From Chlorella sorokiniana (Eukaryota; Chlorophyta; Trebouxiophyceae; Chlorellales; Chlorellaceae), in NCBI GenBank assembly GCA_025917655.1, contig CP084615.1, positions 1,550,001 to 1,614,000 of the forward strand: a stretch of DNA of 64,000 nt, read 5' to 3'. Below the pieces are notes generated by a model, which was not told the DNA's origin, did not search any database, and saw only the letters and a list, made by a program, of their open reading frames with translations. Positions 22,601-33,932 of this stretch are shown here, one piece after another (positions within the stretch are counted from its first letter, which is position 1; the number at the start of each line of letters is the position of its first letter). Both the position numbers and the translations under genes were made by a program.

Positions 22601-23565
22601 GTAGGGGTGGGGCGTGGGGCGCCCGTGCAGTGTGCTCAGCAGGTTGGGGCGGCGCTCTGGGCACAACAATGAAGGCGGGGGGAATGACGGGCGCGGGGCC
22701 GAGCCGCTACGGTAGGGCCCGATGACAGCCTTCTCACCCCACAGCCAGCCACCCTTGCCCGCCCCCACCTGGTCCACAAAGATGGTGGTGTGGGTTCTGT
22801 CCCACCCGTACTTGGTCTCCTTGAGCGAGTAGCCGCCCTCCTCGCCGTCCTTGACGATGTTGTAGGGCCCGTTCTCGAAGAACACGGCCAGCTCGGAGGA
22901 GCAGCCCGGCCCGCCCGTCATCCTGCACCCAGCGCATCACCTGCTGCTCAGCGCGTGCGAGCGGGTGCGGGGACAACGAGAGGCACCAGGAAGCAGAGAC
23001 CTGCCAGAAAACTCACCACAGCACCACAGGCGCGTTTTCAGGGTCCTCACGAGCCTGGAAATAGAAGAAGAACCTGTGGCAGCAAAGGAAGCGCGTCGCT
23101 GTCAGCAGATGTTGCGTGGGCCTGGTGGCGGGCAGTGGTATGGACCACGCCGCATTGCAAGGGCAAGCGGCCTTAGCCCCCTAACACATGAACTGGCAGC
23201 GCACATGTGGGCGTCATAGGTGCGGTTGAGCCTGAAGTAGCCTGAGAAGCGTTCTGCAGCGAGGGGCCGAAGGGAAGGCATGTAAAGAGTCAACGTGCGA
23301 TGCAGTCAGCCGCATTGGCGCTGGCTGACTCTCCTCCTCCCTGCACTCGCACCACATGGCAACCAAGCCCTTTATTGTCAGAAATGCCAATGGCAACACC
23401 AAAAACCAACCAGTCACCTGGCCCGTTGGCGGCAGAGGCGGGCCCGTCGGCAGGGGCGTAGCCCACGCTGATAGGCTGCATCGTCAGGCGTGGCTTCGCG
23501 TCATCAGCATGTGCAAAGCCTATGAAAGCTGCAAGGCAAACAAAGAAAGCTAGGGAGCGGGCCAT
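19623..23565 (-). CDS. Secreted or vacuolar serine carboxypeptidase (family S10)
   Basis: Starts at ATG 23565 with a clear signal peptide (MARSLAFFVCLAAFIGFAHA). Conserved blocks are spread over about 15 short exons: FFFYFQAREDPENAPVVLW, MTGGPGCSSELAVFFENGPY, PINTGFSWSEDDRDRCYDEK, GESYAG (nucleophile Ser), HYVPAVASRIF, GLAIGNGLTAP, NQPAVRRALGVG, MLAAGVRVMIYAGDQDLICK (Asp) and EAGHMVPMDQP (His). The catalytic triad is therefore complete. Such enzymes remove C-terminal residues in the vacuole or secretory path; some plant relatives are acyltransferases. GESYA lies on a 15-base exon (22105-22119) that ends in a GC donor. I prefer the stop at 19623; an alternative frame runs to 19418 but would overlap the poly(A) signal. 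Confidence 0.88.
21023..21081 (-). repeat. (CA)n-rich sense tract just before an acceptor of the carboxypeptidase gene
   Basis: Seen as GT-rich on the plus strand. The acceptor of the minus-strand exon MNVYDIRKE is at 21015. Confidence 0.85.
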
Positions 23566-23898
23566 GGCGCTGGGCAGGAACTGATCGAGCCGGGGTGGAG
23601 CGAAGCAACGAATTAGGACACGCAAAAACTTCTGATCAATTGTCGACAACACCGGGTGGCGGCCAATCGTGGTTGGGGGCAGCACAGGAGCCAAGCAGAG
23701 AGGTGCTGGTCACAAGGAAAGGCCAAGAAAATTGGGCAACGCCTTACTGTGATGACTGTACTGTGATTCATGAAGAGCGTGCTGATAGTGTTCTCTTACA
23801 CAGCAGCGCACTTCCCCAAAACGACACTCTTTTTCGGCGTGTCCAGAACACTCGACCAAGCTGGCGGTCCCGCGGGCAAGGCGCTCGTCCACCTCCCC
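23566..23898. promoter_or_regulatory. Divergent promoter of the carboxypeptidase and heat shock factor genes
   Basis: 333 bases between opposing ATGs. It contains a CCAAT box (23663-23667) and one head-to-head heat-shock half-site pair, TTC-AT-GAA (23767-23774). A full heat-shock element needs a third unit, which is absent, so autoregulation is only a guess. Confidence 0.4.
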
Positions 23899-25972
23899 AT
23901 GAACACCCGCCGGGGTGGGGCTTACACGCCCGCAGCGGAACCGGGAAAAGAGGCGAAGAACGCGCCCCCCCGTTTCTCACCAAGACGTGAGGCTCTGCAC
24001 TCGCCCATGCTGAATTGCGATCAAGCCCTTCAAATACGCCTTTACATTCCCACGACGCCCCGCCGCTGCCGTGCAGGTATGACTTGGTCGACGATCCCGC
24101 CTCAGACCCCATAGTTTCGTGGGGAGCAGACGGTCAGAGGTGCGCACCGACCGTTGGAGGCCATTGCTGCTACAGCATTCTCCGCCTACCTGCCACCGGG
24201 CCGCTCGCGCACCTCCCGCCGTGCGGCAGCCAAGTCTCACGATTGCCTGCCCTCTCCCGACTGCAGCTTTATTGTATGGAAGCCTGCCGAGTTTGCACGT
24301 GACCTGCTGCCCCTTCACTTCAAGCATAACAACTTCTCCAGCTTTGTTCGGCAGCTGAACACCTATGTGAGTGGCGGGGTGTGCAGGCTGCAAGGAGGCC
24401 GTGCTGCGCCGCATGCTTTGTGAATTGGTTTTCTGGTCGAAGGACCCGTCGCCAACTGTCATCCGATCCCATGAAGCTCCCCCACCCTCTCTCCTGGCCA
24501 GCACTCTGGGTTTGCAACATGGGCAGCCAACGCGCCAGCTCACGCTTGTGCCCTGGCCGTACCGACCCCGTCCCCTGCCCCCCTCCCTGCAGGGCTTCCG
24601 CAAGGTGGATCCTGACCGCTGGGAGTTTGCCAACGAGTACTTTTTGCGTGGGCGGCGCGACTTGCTGGGCGAGATCCACCGGCGCAAGCCCAGCGGCTCG
24701 GAGCGGCGGCGCGGCGGCGCCGCCCACGACGACGAGCGCCAGTCGATCATCGAGGTCGGGCAGTACGGGCTGCACCAGGAGGTGGAGCAGCTGAAGCGGG
24801 ACAAGGGCGTGCTGATGCAGGAGGTCATCCGGCTGCGCCAGCAGCAGCAGGACTCCTCCGAGCTGCTGCACGACCTGCAGGACCGGCTGGAGCTGCAGGA
24901 GCAGCGCCAGCAGCAGATGATCGGCTTCCTGGCCACCGCGCTGCAGCACCCGGGCCTGGTGCAGCACCTGGTCGCCTCCACCCCCGTCATCAAACGCATC
25001 GAGGACGGGCGGCGGCGCAAGAAGCGCAAGGGCGCGGGCGACAGCAGCGACAGCGACGGCGGCGCGGACACCCCGACGGCGGCCCCGCCTCGCAGGCCCT
25101 GGCGGTGGCGCAGCCGCAGCAGAGCCTGGCCGACCTGGCGCAGGCCTTCATGCAGCTGCTCAACACGCGCGACAGCCAGCCCAAGTCTCGGGGCAGCCGC
25201 CGCCGCGACGCCTCGGCCGGCCGCCGCACCACGGGCCCCATCATCGAGGAGGCACCCGCCAGCGGCAGCCACTTTGCGGTGCCCGCCGCCATGCCCGCCA
25301 TCCCGCTGCCCGGCGGCGGGGTGCAGGCAGGCGGCGGCCCCGCCCCATGGTCATCGGCAGCACCCCGGTGGGCGGCTACGCCCAGCAGCAAGCCGCACTG
25401 CCCCTCAGCTTCGAGGGCATCGCGCCGCCCAGCGCGGCGGCCGCGGCGGCCTTCAACGCTGCGGGGGCGGGGGCGGGCCTGTCCGACTTTGTGCCCATGG
25501 GCGACGCAGGCCAGGCGGGGGCGCCGCTGGTGCCGGTGCCGCTGCCGGGGGCGGCCCCCTCACCGACAACAACCCCATCGTGGAGCTGCCGGAGCTGGAC
25601 AGCCTGGGCCTGGGCAACGTGGACCTGGTGAGCATGATGCGGAGTGGGAGTGGGGGCGCCTGTGTGGCGGCAGCAGCTGGCAAGAGCTTGTGGGGTTTGC
25701 GCTGCGTTGCTGCCGGGTTTGCGCTGCGTGTGCTGCCAACCTGACACCGCCCCCCCGCCCCCCCCCCGCCTTGCTGCGCAGGGCGACCTGGGCGACGTGC
25801 TGTCCCCCAGGACTTCCTGCTCCCTGCCGGCAGCGACAGCAACAACGAGTTCTGGACCAGCCTCATGGCCTCGCCCACCACGCAGGCGGCGGTCACGTCG
25901 GCGCCGCCCTCCGCGCCGCCGCCGCCGGGCATGGTGCCCCTGGATGCGGTGGGACAGCAGCACCCGCAGTAG
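23899..25972 (+). CDS. HSF: Heat shock transcription factor
   Basis: The DNA-binding domain is complete across exon joins: [80 protein letters not shown], then [14 protein letters not shown]. It is followed by a leucine-rich coiled coil for trimerisation ([20 protein letters not shown]), a basic nuclear signal (RRRKKRKG), and near the end an acidic/aromatic activation motif (NNEFWTSL). Exon edges include 24139 and 24267. The start ATG at 23899 reads MNTRRGGAY and then loses frame at a 7-C run (23965-23971) just before PPFLTKT. The stop is at 25970-25972. The protein binds heat-shock elements in the nucleus. It is divergent from the carboxypeptidase gene. Confidence 0.93.
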
Positions 25973-26796
25973 GGGCGGCAGCAGTGCTGCGCCCCCCTCC
26001 CCCTCGACACCTGCCACGATAAGCCTTCTTTTCATGCCCATCCTGTTGGCCCGCCCCGTGCGAGCCAAAGCCATGCTGCCGTGACCCACGCAGCACCGCT
26101 CAGCCCGTTCTGCTGCCTGGCTTCGTGCCGGCGCTAGAAACAGTCACGATGATATCATAGCATGCTCTGAAACTGCAGTCCTTGTTGCCCCATGCATTGG
26201 CCCCCTCCTGCATTGCCCTGCTCCTCAGCAGGTGTGCAGCCTGATGCTGCGTGGTTTTTGATCGTCTCACCGTGTTCCGTCCTCCTCGCTGGCTCGCCCA
26301 CCAAGCCTGCCACACCTCATCTTTGCTTAGAATCCTGCCTTGCCCCCATCCACTTGCCTTTTTATACAAAACAATGTACATGCTGCGCAGGTCGCAGGCG
26401 CCCGTGCTCCTGCTGGCATCCGGCCCTCCTCCCTTCTTTTCCCTGCCAGTTTGTTTTGTATCACGCCTGGACTATGACTCTCACACTACCTCAACAGGCA
26501 CTGTTCTCTTTCCCTCCTCTACCCAACCCTCTGCCCTTAAAACATTTGATTGTCCCCCAACACCCAAGTTCCCAGTGCCCCCATCCCCAGCCTCCTACCC
26601 TGCACCCGTGCTCCGGCATTTGCGCTGCACTCTCAGGCACATGGCCATTCCTGATTCATCACTTCTCGTTGTAATTAAACGGGACAAAACTATGCAAGCA
26701 GGCGCAGCCAGGGCAGAGCAAGGAGCAAAACAAAGCAAGGGCACATCAACTCGAGGGCTGCGCCGGCGGCCGCGCGGGCCTCAGGCACGGCCTCCC
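25973..26796. other. Long 3' UTR of the heat shock factor gene, then gap to the glutathione peroxidase stop
   Basis: No conserved ORF; the open frames here are Pro-rich and unlike protein. The first TGTAA is at 26670-26674, implying a roughly 700-base 3' UTR. The convergent glutathione peroxidase gene ends only 120 bases further on. Confidence 0.45.
26670..26674 (+). terminator. TGTAA polyadenylation signal of the heat shock factor gene
   Basis: Only TGTAA on the plus strand between the stop codon and the next gene. Confidence 0.55.
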
Positions 26797-28117
26797 TCAC
26801 AGCAGCGACTTGATGTCGGACTCAATCTGCAGCGGCGCCACGGTGCTGCCGTAACGCTTCACCACCTTGCCGCTGCGGTCCACCAGGAACTGCATCGTTT
26901 TTTGGGGGAGGGAGGGGGGGAGAGTAGACAGAGTTGAAGGTGTCCGCCTGCGCACCCTCGAGGCACCATTGCCCTGGCAGAAGCGCTTTGCTGCTGGGGC
27001 CTGCTGTGCCGCCCACCTTGGTGAAGTTCCACTGCAGCAAGGGGCGGCGGGGGCGGTAGTGGGCGGCATGGGGATGCAGGGTGTCATAGGAGGCAGGCAG
27101 GGCCTCTGTGCATGGCGGCCACCGTGCATACAGGCGCAGGCCACGGTCGGGCAGGGCGGGCAGGCCGGCAGAGCGCGCACCTTGACGTCGCTGGTCAGCA
27201 TGCCTCCCTGCTGCGACTTGAGGTAAGTCCACAGCGGCTCGGCGTTGGAGCCGTTGACGTCGGTCTTGGCAAACATGGGGCCCTTGAAGCCCTTGCGCTC
27301 AGCAAACGCCTTGATCTCGGGGTTGGAGCCGGGCTCCTGCCCGCCAAACTGGTTGCAGGGGAAGGCCAGCACCTCCAGGCCGTCCCGTGCGTACTTGTTG
27401 TACAGCTGCAGCAGCGGTGCGCAGGGGGAGGGGTTGACCGCGTTGCAGGGCAGGCGGGCCACGCCGCCGTGCTCATGTGCCTGGTCTGCTGGGCGCACCA
27501 CCCGCACGCACTGCCCCACCTCGCTCATCTCGGTGTACTGGGGGTGAAGCCTGCGGGGTGAAGGGAGCCAGGTCGCGCGTCTAAGCAAGCGGGCTGAGCA
27601 TGGCGTAGCGGCCCAGAGCGCAGGCTGGCGTGCGCAACGCCGCACCCCACAGCCACCGCACGCCGCCCCACCCACCGCAGGCGGAGGCGACGTTGATGAT
27701 GAGCAGCACCTTGCCCTTGAAGCGGTCCATCTTGATGTCCTTGCCGTCAATGCCCTGCGCAGGGCCGGCCCGCCCAGGCAGGGTGAGCGCACAACGGGCA
27801 ACAATTACGCTGCAGGCGCCGCCAGCTTCCAGCAGCCTGCGCCCCAGGCTGGATGTGTGGCTCCCTAGTTTTTGGCGAGCAGCACCCACCTTGACGGTGT
27901 AGTTGTAGAGGGAGTCTGCGGTGGTGGTGCTGCCGCCGAACAGGGCGCGGGTCTGCATGACGCGGCGCGCCGCCACCACCGGCGCCGACACCTGCTTGCG
28001 CTGCACCTGCGCGCCAGTGAAGAAGGCGGGACGGGCGCACACGCGGCTGCTGCTCTGGCAGACGCGGCCAGCGGTCTTGGCCACAGCGGCAGTGGCGGAG
28101 GCGGTCGCTGCAGACAT
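26797..28117 (-). CDS. GPX: Plastid-type glutathione peroxidase (cysteine form)
   Basis: Six exons: 27890-28117, 27676-27754, 27520-27550, 27181-27405, 27017-27031 and 26797-26889. Exon 1 encodes an Ala/Ser/Arg-rich leader resembling a transit peptide, then LFGGSTTTADSLYNYTVK. The catalytic tetrad is present: Cys in LLIINVASACG, Gln in AFPCNQFGGQEPGSN, and Trp and Asn in WNFTK, which forms a 15-base exon by itself. The end, FLVDRSGKVVKRYGSTVAPL, is standard. Plant-type enzymes of this form reduce lipid hydroperoxides mostly with thioredoxin. The active-site codon is TGC (Cys), not TGA for selenocysteine. The frame is one base short at the G run 27540-27544. The overall length fits the family. 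Confidence 0.92.
27017..27031 (-). other. 15-base microexon of the glutathione peroxidase gene
   Basis: TGG AAC TTC ACC AAG lies between a ctgcag acceptor and a gtgggc donor. The flanking exons end in DVK and begin FLVD, giving the conserved DVKWNFTKFLVD. Confidence 0.85.
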
Positions 28118-28439
28118 GGTTCGCGATCGAAGGTCTGGAAGGTCGGCAAAGAAGTTGTTGATAGGCAGATGATCGATTTCGCTTCAATGGGCCAGAGTGA
28201 GTGGTGCTTTCAGGCCATGAGTTGGTTCTTCGCCAGCCATTCGCAGCATTCATCGCAGGGATGAAGGGCTTCCGGCAGCGGATACCTGGTCGAGTTCATT
28301 TGTCCTGCTCTTTTCTGCCGACATAAGGGAGAATAAATCAGTTGGGGGCGCTTTGCCGGAGCCCCGCTGCAGCTCAAAAACAAGCGACCGAAAGGGCAAG
28401 CGGGCGCGTTTTCGATGCGTGGGTGTTTGTCAGCATCTC
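28118..28439. promoter_or_regulatory. Divergent promoter of glutathione peroxidase and the CCDC57-like gene
   Basis: 322 bases between opposing ATGs without a conserved ORF. No specific motif stood out. Confidence 0.3.
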
Positions 28440-31400
28440 ATGGCAACGCCCCGACCGCCCCAACTCCAAACCGCCAGCAAGTTTGCATCTCCGGCAGCTA
28501 GCATCCGCTCCCTTTCCCAGCTGCTGGAGGTGAGAATGGCATGTGTATTGTGTGAAGGCGTGCATATGGCGGCAAAGGCCTCTGTGCGCCGACCCGCAGG
28601 AGCTGGGATGGTTACCATCCGCCAGTTCTCCGCCGCAGGATGGAGGCCCCACCCCGCTTGCCACCGCCTTCTCCAGCCGCCCGGCCAGCCGGTGCGCGGC
28701 CCGGGGGCGCAGCGGAGCAGCAGATGCAGGGCCTGCTGGCAGCCAAGGAGTCGGAGGCGGCGTTGCTACGCCAGCAGCTGGCCCAGCTGACTGCCGACTT
28801 CAAGTTCAACCTCAAGGTGGGGGCAGGCGCTGCTGGGCTGCGGCGGTTGCGGGTGCCTGTGGCAGGTGCAGGGGGAATTGGAGAGGGGCAGTTGGCTTGG
28901 GAGCAGGGCTGCCACGGCACCCATCCGCTACTTGGCACCCTAAGCAACACCGGCCCAGCCATCAGCTGCATGCGATGCGTTCGGCCTCCCACCCACCCAC
29001 TCGCCGCCACCATCACAGCTGCTGGAGGAGCGGGATGCCGAGCTGGAGCGGCAGGAGGGGGTGGCGGCGGGGCTTCGGGGAGGCGGCTGCCGCGCGGGAG
29101 GCGGCCCTGGGCGAGGCGCGCCGCGCGCTGGCGGAGCGGGAGGGGGCGCTGCGGGACCGCCAGGCGCGCGTGGCGGCCCTGGAGCGCGCCAGCGGCAGCT
29201 GGTCGAGCTGTGCCAGCGGCAGGTGGAGGAGGCGCAGGGGGCGGCGACCGGAGGCGGCGCGCTGCCGGCAGGAGGTGGCGCTGGCGCAGGGCGAGGCGGC
29301 GCGGGCCAAGGCCGACGTCATTGCCGGTGCGCTGTGCGGGTGGGGGTGAGGGGCTGGCAGTGGTGCTTCCGAGCGATGCAAGTGCTTGGACAAGGGGGCA
29401 CACGCGCCGGCGTTGTGCGGGCGAGGCACAGGGACGGCGGCTGCACCTTGCGCAGCGCAAGGCGCAAGGCGCGCACAGTGAGCCAGGGCCGCGGTTGGGT
29501 GGGTGGTGCGGCGGCAGGAGTCGAAGGCCTGCCCAGCTCCTTGCCATGGTGGCCCCCAGAGCCTGCACACCGCCTCACCCCACCCCCCACCACAACCGCC
29601 CCCCTCCTGGGCAGGCTACGAGCGGCAGGTGGGCGCCGCCACCGAGGCGGAGCGCGAGGCGCGGGCGGCGGCCTCCCGACGCCGCCGCCGAGGCGGAGCA
29701 CGTGCGGTCGTCGCTGCAGCGTGCGGAGGCGCGGTGTGCGGAGCAGGAGCTGGCCATGGGGCGCATGGTGGCGCAGTTTGAGGGCGCGCTGGCCACGCTG
29801 CGCCAGCTGGAGGCGCAGTACGAGGCGCTGGCGGCGGACGCGGCGGCGGCGGACGCGCTGCGCACCGCGCGCATCGCCGACCTGGAGAGGGAGGCGGAGG
29901 GGCTGCGGGGGCGCGGGCGGCGGCGCAGGCCGACCGCGACGCCCTCGCCTCCCGCCTGGGCACCCAGCTGGAGGCTGCCCAGGCGGCGGCGGCGCAGGCC
30001 AAGCAGCGCTACCACGCCGCCATGATGGACGCAGCGGGGCTGACAGACGCGCTGGCAGAGGCGCGGGGCGGGAGGCGGCCGACGCGCGGCAGGCGGCCGC
30101 CGATGCCGGCGCAGACGCGGCGGCGGCGCGGCAGGCTGCCGCCGAGGCCCAGTCGTCGTTGGAGCGCGAGGCTGCGGCCCACGCCCGCGCCGAGGGCCTG
30201 CTGGAGGCGGCGCGGCTGCAGGGGGATGCCGCGCGCGCGACGCGCGCGAGCAGGAGCAGCTGGCGTCGCGTCTGCGGGAGGCGGCGGCGGCGGCAGAGGC
30301 GGAGCGGGACGAGGCGCGCCGCGCGGCTGCGGCGGCAGAGGCTGCTGCGGCGGCGGCGGAGCAGCGCGCGCAGCTGCTGGCGGGGCAGGTGGAGGAGGAG
30401 CGGCGCCTGCACGGCGCCCTGGTGGAGAGCCGGGAGGCCGAGGCGGCTGCGCGGTGGCAGCGCGCGCTGGAGGCGGCGGCGGGGAGCGGGCGGTGCTGCA
30501 GCAGGCGCTGGACCTGGCCAACCGCCAGCTGCAGGCGGCGCACAGGGACACACACACTCTGAGGCTGCAGGTGCAGCACCTGCGGCTGGGCCCCCCAGCC
30601 ACTGGCAACACCGGCGCAGGCGCCGCGTCGGCTGGAGGCAGCGCGGCCGCGTCGCCGGGGGCGAGGCGGCAGCGTGGGCGGCGGCAGCCATCGCCACGCC
30701 TCGCCCCTGGGAGGGACGGCGCCCGGGCTGGAGGCACGGTTGGGCGGCGGCTCGCCCGGGCTGGAGGCGTCACCCGCCGGCAGCCGCGACGTGTTTGCCG
30801 ACATCCCGGACGCCTCCCCCGCCGCGGACGGCCTCCCTCTGCAGGCGCGGCAGCACTCGCCGCAGGCGCATTTGCAGCGGGCGCAGCGTGCCGCCCCCGC
30901 CGCCGCCTACCAGCAGCAGGTGCACCGCCACCTGGACGGCCTGGCCGGCCGCCTCTCCTCCTTCCAGCTGGCGGTGGAGGAGGCGCGGGCGGTGGGGCAC
31001 AGCGCGGCGGCCAGCCTGGCGGAGAGCTCCGCGGCCCTGGGGCCCCAGCTGCGCGTGCGGCAGGAGGCGGTGGCCGACGCGGCGCTGGCGGCGGCGCTGC
31101 AAGCGGAGCGGGGGCAGTTTGAGGAGGAGCGGCGGCGCCTGGACGAGCAGCTGGCGCAGCAGCGGCGCCTGCTGCAGCAGGGCGAGGCTGAGCTGGCGCG
31201 GCTGCAGGCGCAGCAGGAGGAGCGGCGGCGGGCGGAGCAGGAGGAGGAGGAGGAGCAGAAGCGGCGGCAGGCCGAGCTGCAAGCAGAGCGCGAGCGGCGG
31301 CGGCTGCAGGCGGAGGGGAGCAGCGGCGCCTGCTGCAGCAGGAGGCTGCGGCGGCGGCAGCTGCGGCGCTGGACCCGCTGCGGCCGGGCCGCCCCCGCCG

Positions 31401-31837
31401 CTGGAGGCAGCACAGCAGAGCGCGCCCCCTGCCCCAGCGCTGCCAATGCTGGGCGCGCTGGGCGGCGGCGCATATGGCCCCCTTCTGCTGCCGGGGGCGG
31501 CTGGCAGCCGCTGCTGCGCCGCCCGTTCCGCCGCAGCGCCGCAGCGTGTCGGCCGCCCTTGCGGCTGCCAGCGGCGGCGCCAGCCCGACAGCGTCACTGG
31601 CAGGGCTCCCAGGCAGCGGTGGCCTGTCTGTTCAGAGCGCACCCGCAGCACCGCCGCACCCCCATCAGCAAACGGCGCCGCTGCCGGGCGCTCCACCTTG
31701 CAGGCGGCGGCGGCGGCGGCGGCGCGGGCGAGGACCCTCTGGCGAGAGCGCGGCGCCAGGTGCTGGCCGCCAAGCAGTACCTGCGATCGGTGGCTGAGCT
31801 GGGGGCGGGCGCTGCACCCGGCAAGGGCGCCGCCTGA
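28440..31837 (+). CDS. Long coiled-coil protein resembling centrosomal/basal-body CCDC57
   Basis: Begins MATPRPPQLQTASKFASPAA at ATG 28440. The first coiled segment, LRQQLAQLTADFKFNLK joined across an intron to LLEERDAELERQE, resembles the start of CCDC57 proteins (DFxxNLxxLEERDxELERYD). Long heptad-like regions follow (VRSSLQRAEARCAEQELAMG, FEGALATLRQLEAQYEALAA), then a Gly/Ser/Pro linker, a second coiled region (AAYQQQVHRHLDGLAGRLSS) and a Glu/Arg/Gln-rich helix. It ends LARARRQVLAAKQYLRSVAE. Animal CCDC57 is a centriolar-satellite and microtubule protein. The repetitive composition makes framing hard and several one-base frame losses are likely. The family call rests on one motif, so a generic coiled-coil protein remains possible. 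Confidence 0.5.
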
Positions 31838-32365
31838 TGCAACAACACAAGGAGCGCTTGGCGGGGAGCGCTGTTGTTGCAACCGCAGCCCGCCCGCTGC
31901 TTGCCTTCTTGCTGGCTGGTACCCACTTTGGGCCCCTCCTCGACCCCATTGCTTACCCCTCCCTGGCCAAGCCTGCTCCCCCTTTTTCCTTATCTTGAGA
32001 TGACATCCCGACACATCTGTGCTGCGCCCGCTTTTGGCGCCCAGCTGACCGACCGCACCGCCCAGATTCGGCTCCATGCACCACGGACTGACGCCCGTTG
32101 CTGCTGCACTGCGCTCACCCACCCACCCACCCTCCCCGTTGCCCTTGACCGCACTGCGCTTCGGCCCCGCACTGCCTGCACCCATCCCGCATCCCGCTGC
32201 ATGCTTGCTGAGCCCTGTAAACAATGCGCGTGGTATGAACAGTAACATGCGGCTGGCAGCAGTGCAGCGGGCAGGCAAAGCCAGCGCATCGTGGTGCCCT
32301 CTCAACAGGTCAGGTGTGCGCAGCGCAAGGCGAGGGGTGGTGCAGCGGGGCGCGGCTGCGGCGGC
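31838..32365. other. Convergent 3' region of the CCDC57-like and PsbP-domain genes
   Basis: No gene seen. TGTAA at 32216-32220 would end the plus-strand transcript about 380 bases after its stop. The minus-strand PsbP-domain gene ends at 32366. Confidence 0.4.
32216..32220 (+). terminator. TGTAA polyadenylation signal of the CCDC57-like gene
   Basis: TGTAA followed by acaatg, the first on this strand after the stop at 31837. Confidence 0.5.
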
Positions 32366-33699
32366 TCAGGGCCTGAAGGTGTCCACCACCGCTCGCAGCA
32401 CGGGCCCCACCTGCTCCCACCGGTCCTCGGGGCTGTTGGCGTTGAGGGAGTAGGCGGCGCCGCGCGCCAGGATGCAGCGCCCCACGTGGTGCCGCCGCTG
32501 CGTGGGGACCACGTTGCCAAAGGGGCCCAGGCAGCGCACCTTGCCGCCCAGCCCCTCCTCGATCTCGCCCACACACGACTCCACAGAGTACCTGGGGTGA
32601 TGTGCCGGGGGCCCAGGGGAGGCATGTCAAAAGGCAGCGCTCCGTGGCAGCAGCAGGAACCGCAGCAGCAGCAGCCCCTGCCCCAACACTTGCCGCGCCG
32701 CGCGGCATCAACGCACGCAGCCATCGCTGCAACTCACTCGGTCGTATGCCGCGCGTCGCTGTCGGCAGCCGCGGGGTGAGCGCGCTGCGCAGCAGGTCGA
32801 AGCGCACCGCCTGCTGCCGCTGCGGGGCCACGCAAATCTCGTAGCCCGCCTCCTGGCTCAGCCCCGCCCTCAGCGTCGCCTCAGTCACCGTGACGGTGCG
32901 GAAGACGGTGACGGTGAGCAGGGCGCGGAAGTCGCCCACCACTGCACGCCACAGCAGCGGTGGAGGGTGAGTGAGGGAGTGGGTGTGGAGCAGGGGTTGG
33001 GAGAAGGGGGGGGCGGCGTCAACGGGAGGAGGGCGTGAATCTTGGGGGCAAGGCAGCGTCTGCGCTAGGTTGGTGGCTGAGTCGTGGGGAGCCCCCTCAC
33101 CGATGATGGCGCCGTTGCCGGTGGAGCCGGTGCGGTCAAAGGCCACCACCCTGCGGCGAGTGGGCAGCGGCAAGCCGGCTTGCCCACACGGCCCAGGGAT
33201 TGGGCACCCCTCACACACGCGCAACGCTGCCCACCCATTGCGCACGCTGCAGGCTCACCATCCGGCTGGGTAGTCAAAGCGGAAGCCCTCCTCGCTGATG
33301 AAAGTCTCTGTGAGCGGCGGCACAGGCAGGGGCCCGGCAGGCAGGGGGCGGCGACGGACCCAGCGGCGGGGCAGGGGCGGCTGCTGCCGCCTCGGGCGCC
33401 GGCAGCACCGCTGCGCCTGCCGCACACGACAGCATGGCCAACATGCTGCGCCTTGCTGCCGATGCTTCGAGTCGCTGTTGCTGTAATTGGCACTGCTGCT
33501 GCTGCACTGCCGGCGGAAGCGACGGCAGCGTGTGCGGTGCGTTGGCCCGAGCCCACCCCAGCCTTTCCGCAGCTACAGCGCGTTCAACAGTGCCATATGC
33601 CTTGTTGCATGTCCTGGACTGGCTCCCGCGGGGGTGAGGAAGTAGCAGCGAATGCTGGTGTGGTTGCAGGGAAGCCATTGCTCTGCAGCAAGCCGCCAT
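32366..33699 (-). CDS. PsbP-domain protein of the thylakoid lumen
   Basis: Start ATG 33699 (MAACCRAMASLQPHQHS). A transit region is followed by a twin-arginine-like lumenal signal (SAARRSMLAMLSCAAGAAVL) ending in an Ala-rich cleavage region. The mature part shows the PsbP fold pattern: an EGFRFDYPAGW strand (read after frame correction), VVAFDRTGSTGNGAIIGE, FRALLTVTVFRTVTVTEA, YSVESCVGEIEEGLGGK and the typical end HVGRCILARGAAYSLNANSP..RWEQVGPVLRAVVDTFRP. PsbP-domain proteins assist photosystem assembly or electron transport in the lumen; which member this is cannot be said. It is divergent from the J-domain fusion gene, 233 bases away. Confidence 0.78.
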
Positions 33700-33932
33700 G
33701 AGAACCGGATCGAGTCCACTTTCGATCCCGCGTATTAAGGTGCCCGATGGCGACGTCCCATCCTCACCGGGAGAGAAGCTCAGCACGCAGTGCAGCGGGT
33801 AGTCGTGAAGACTGGTGTCGCCTTCTTGCCTTCTGGACCTCGATTAAGCTCTCTAGCAGCTATCTTGGCTAGTAGCAGCAGCTTGGGGCTGCTTTGTTGT
33901 CGAGGGCAGCCTCTCGGACAAGCCAGTCAATC

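Noticed and set aside
23766-23775. Full heat-shock element in the HSF promoter
   Set aside because: Only two half-sites are present; the third unit at the required spacing is missing.
26192-26937. Pro-rich plus-strand frames after the heat shock factor stop
   Set aside because: No domain, and they lie in the long 3' UTR before TGTAA at 26670; composition is that of C/T-rich UTR.
27670-27680. Selenocysteine at the glutathione peroxidase active site
   Set aside because: The codon in NVASACG is TGC, read on the minus strand, so this is the cysteine form.
29575-30804. 409-residue minus-strand frame opposite the CCDC57-like gene
   Set aside because: Composition (Arg, Ala, Ser, Pro) is that of a shadow of the Ala/Glu coiled coil; no conserved segment.
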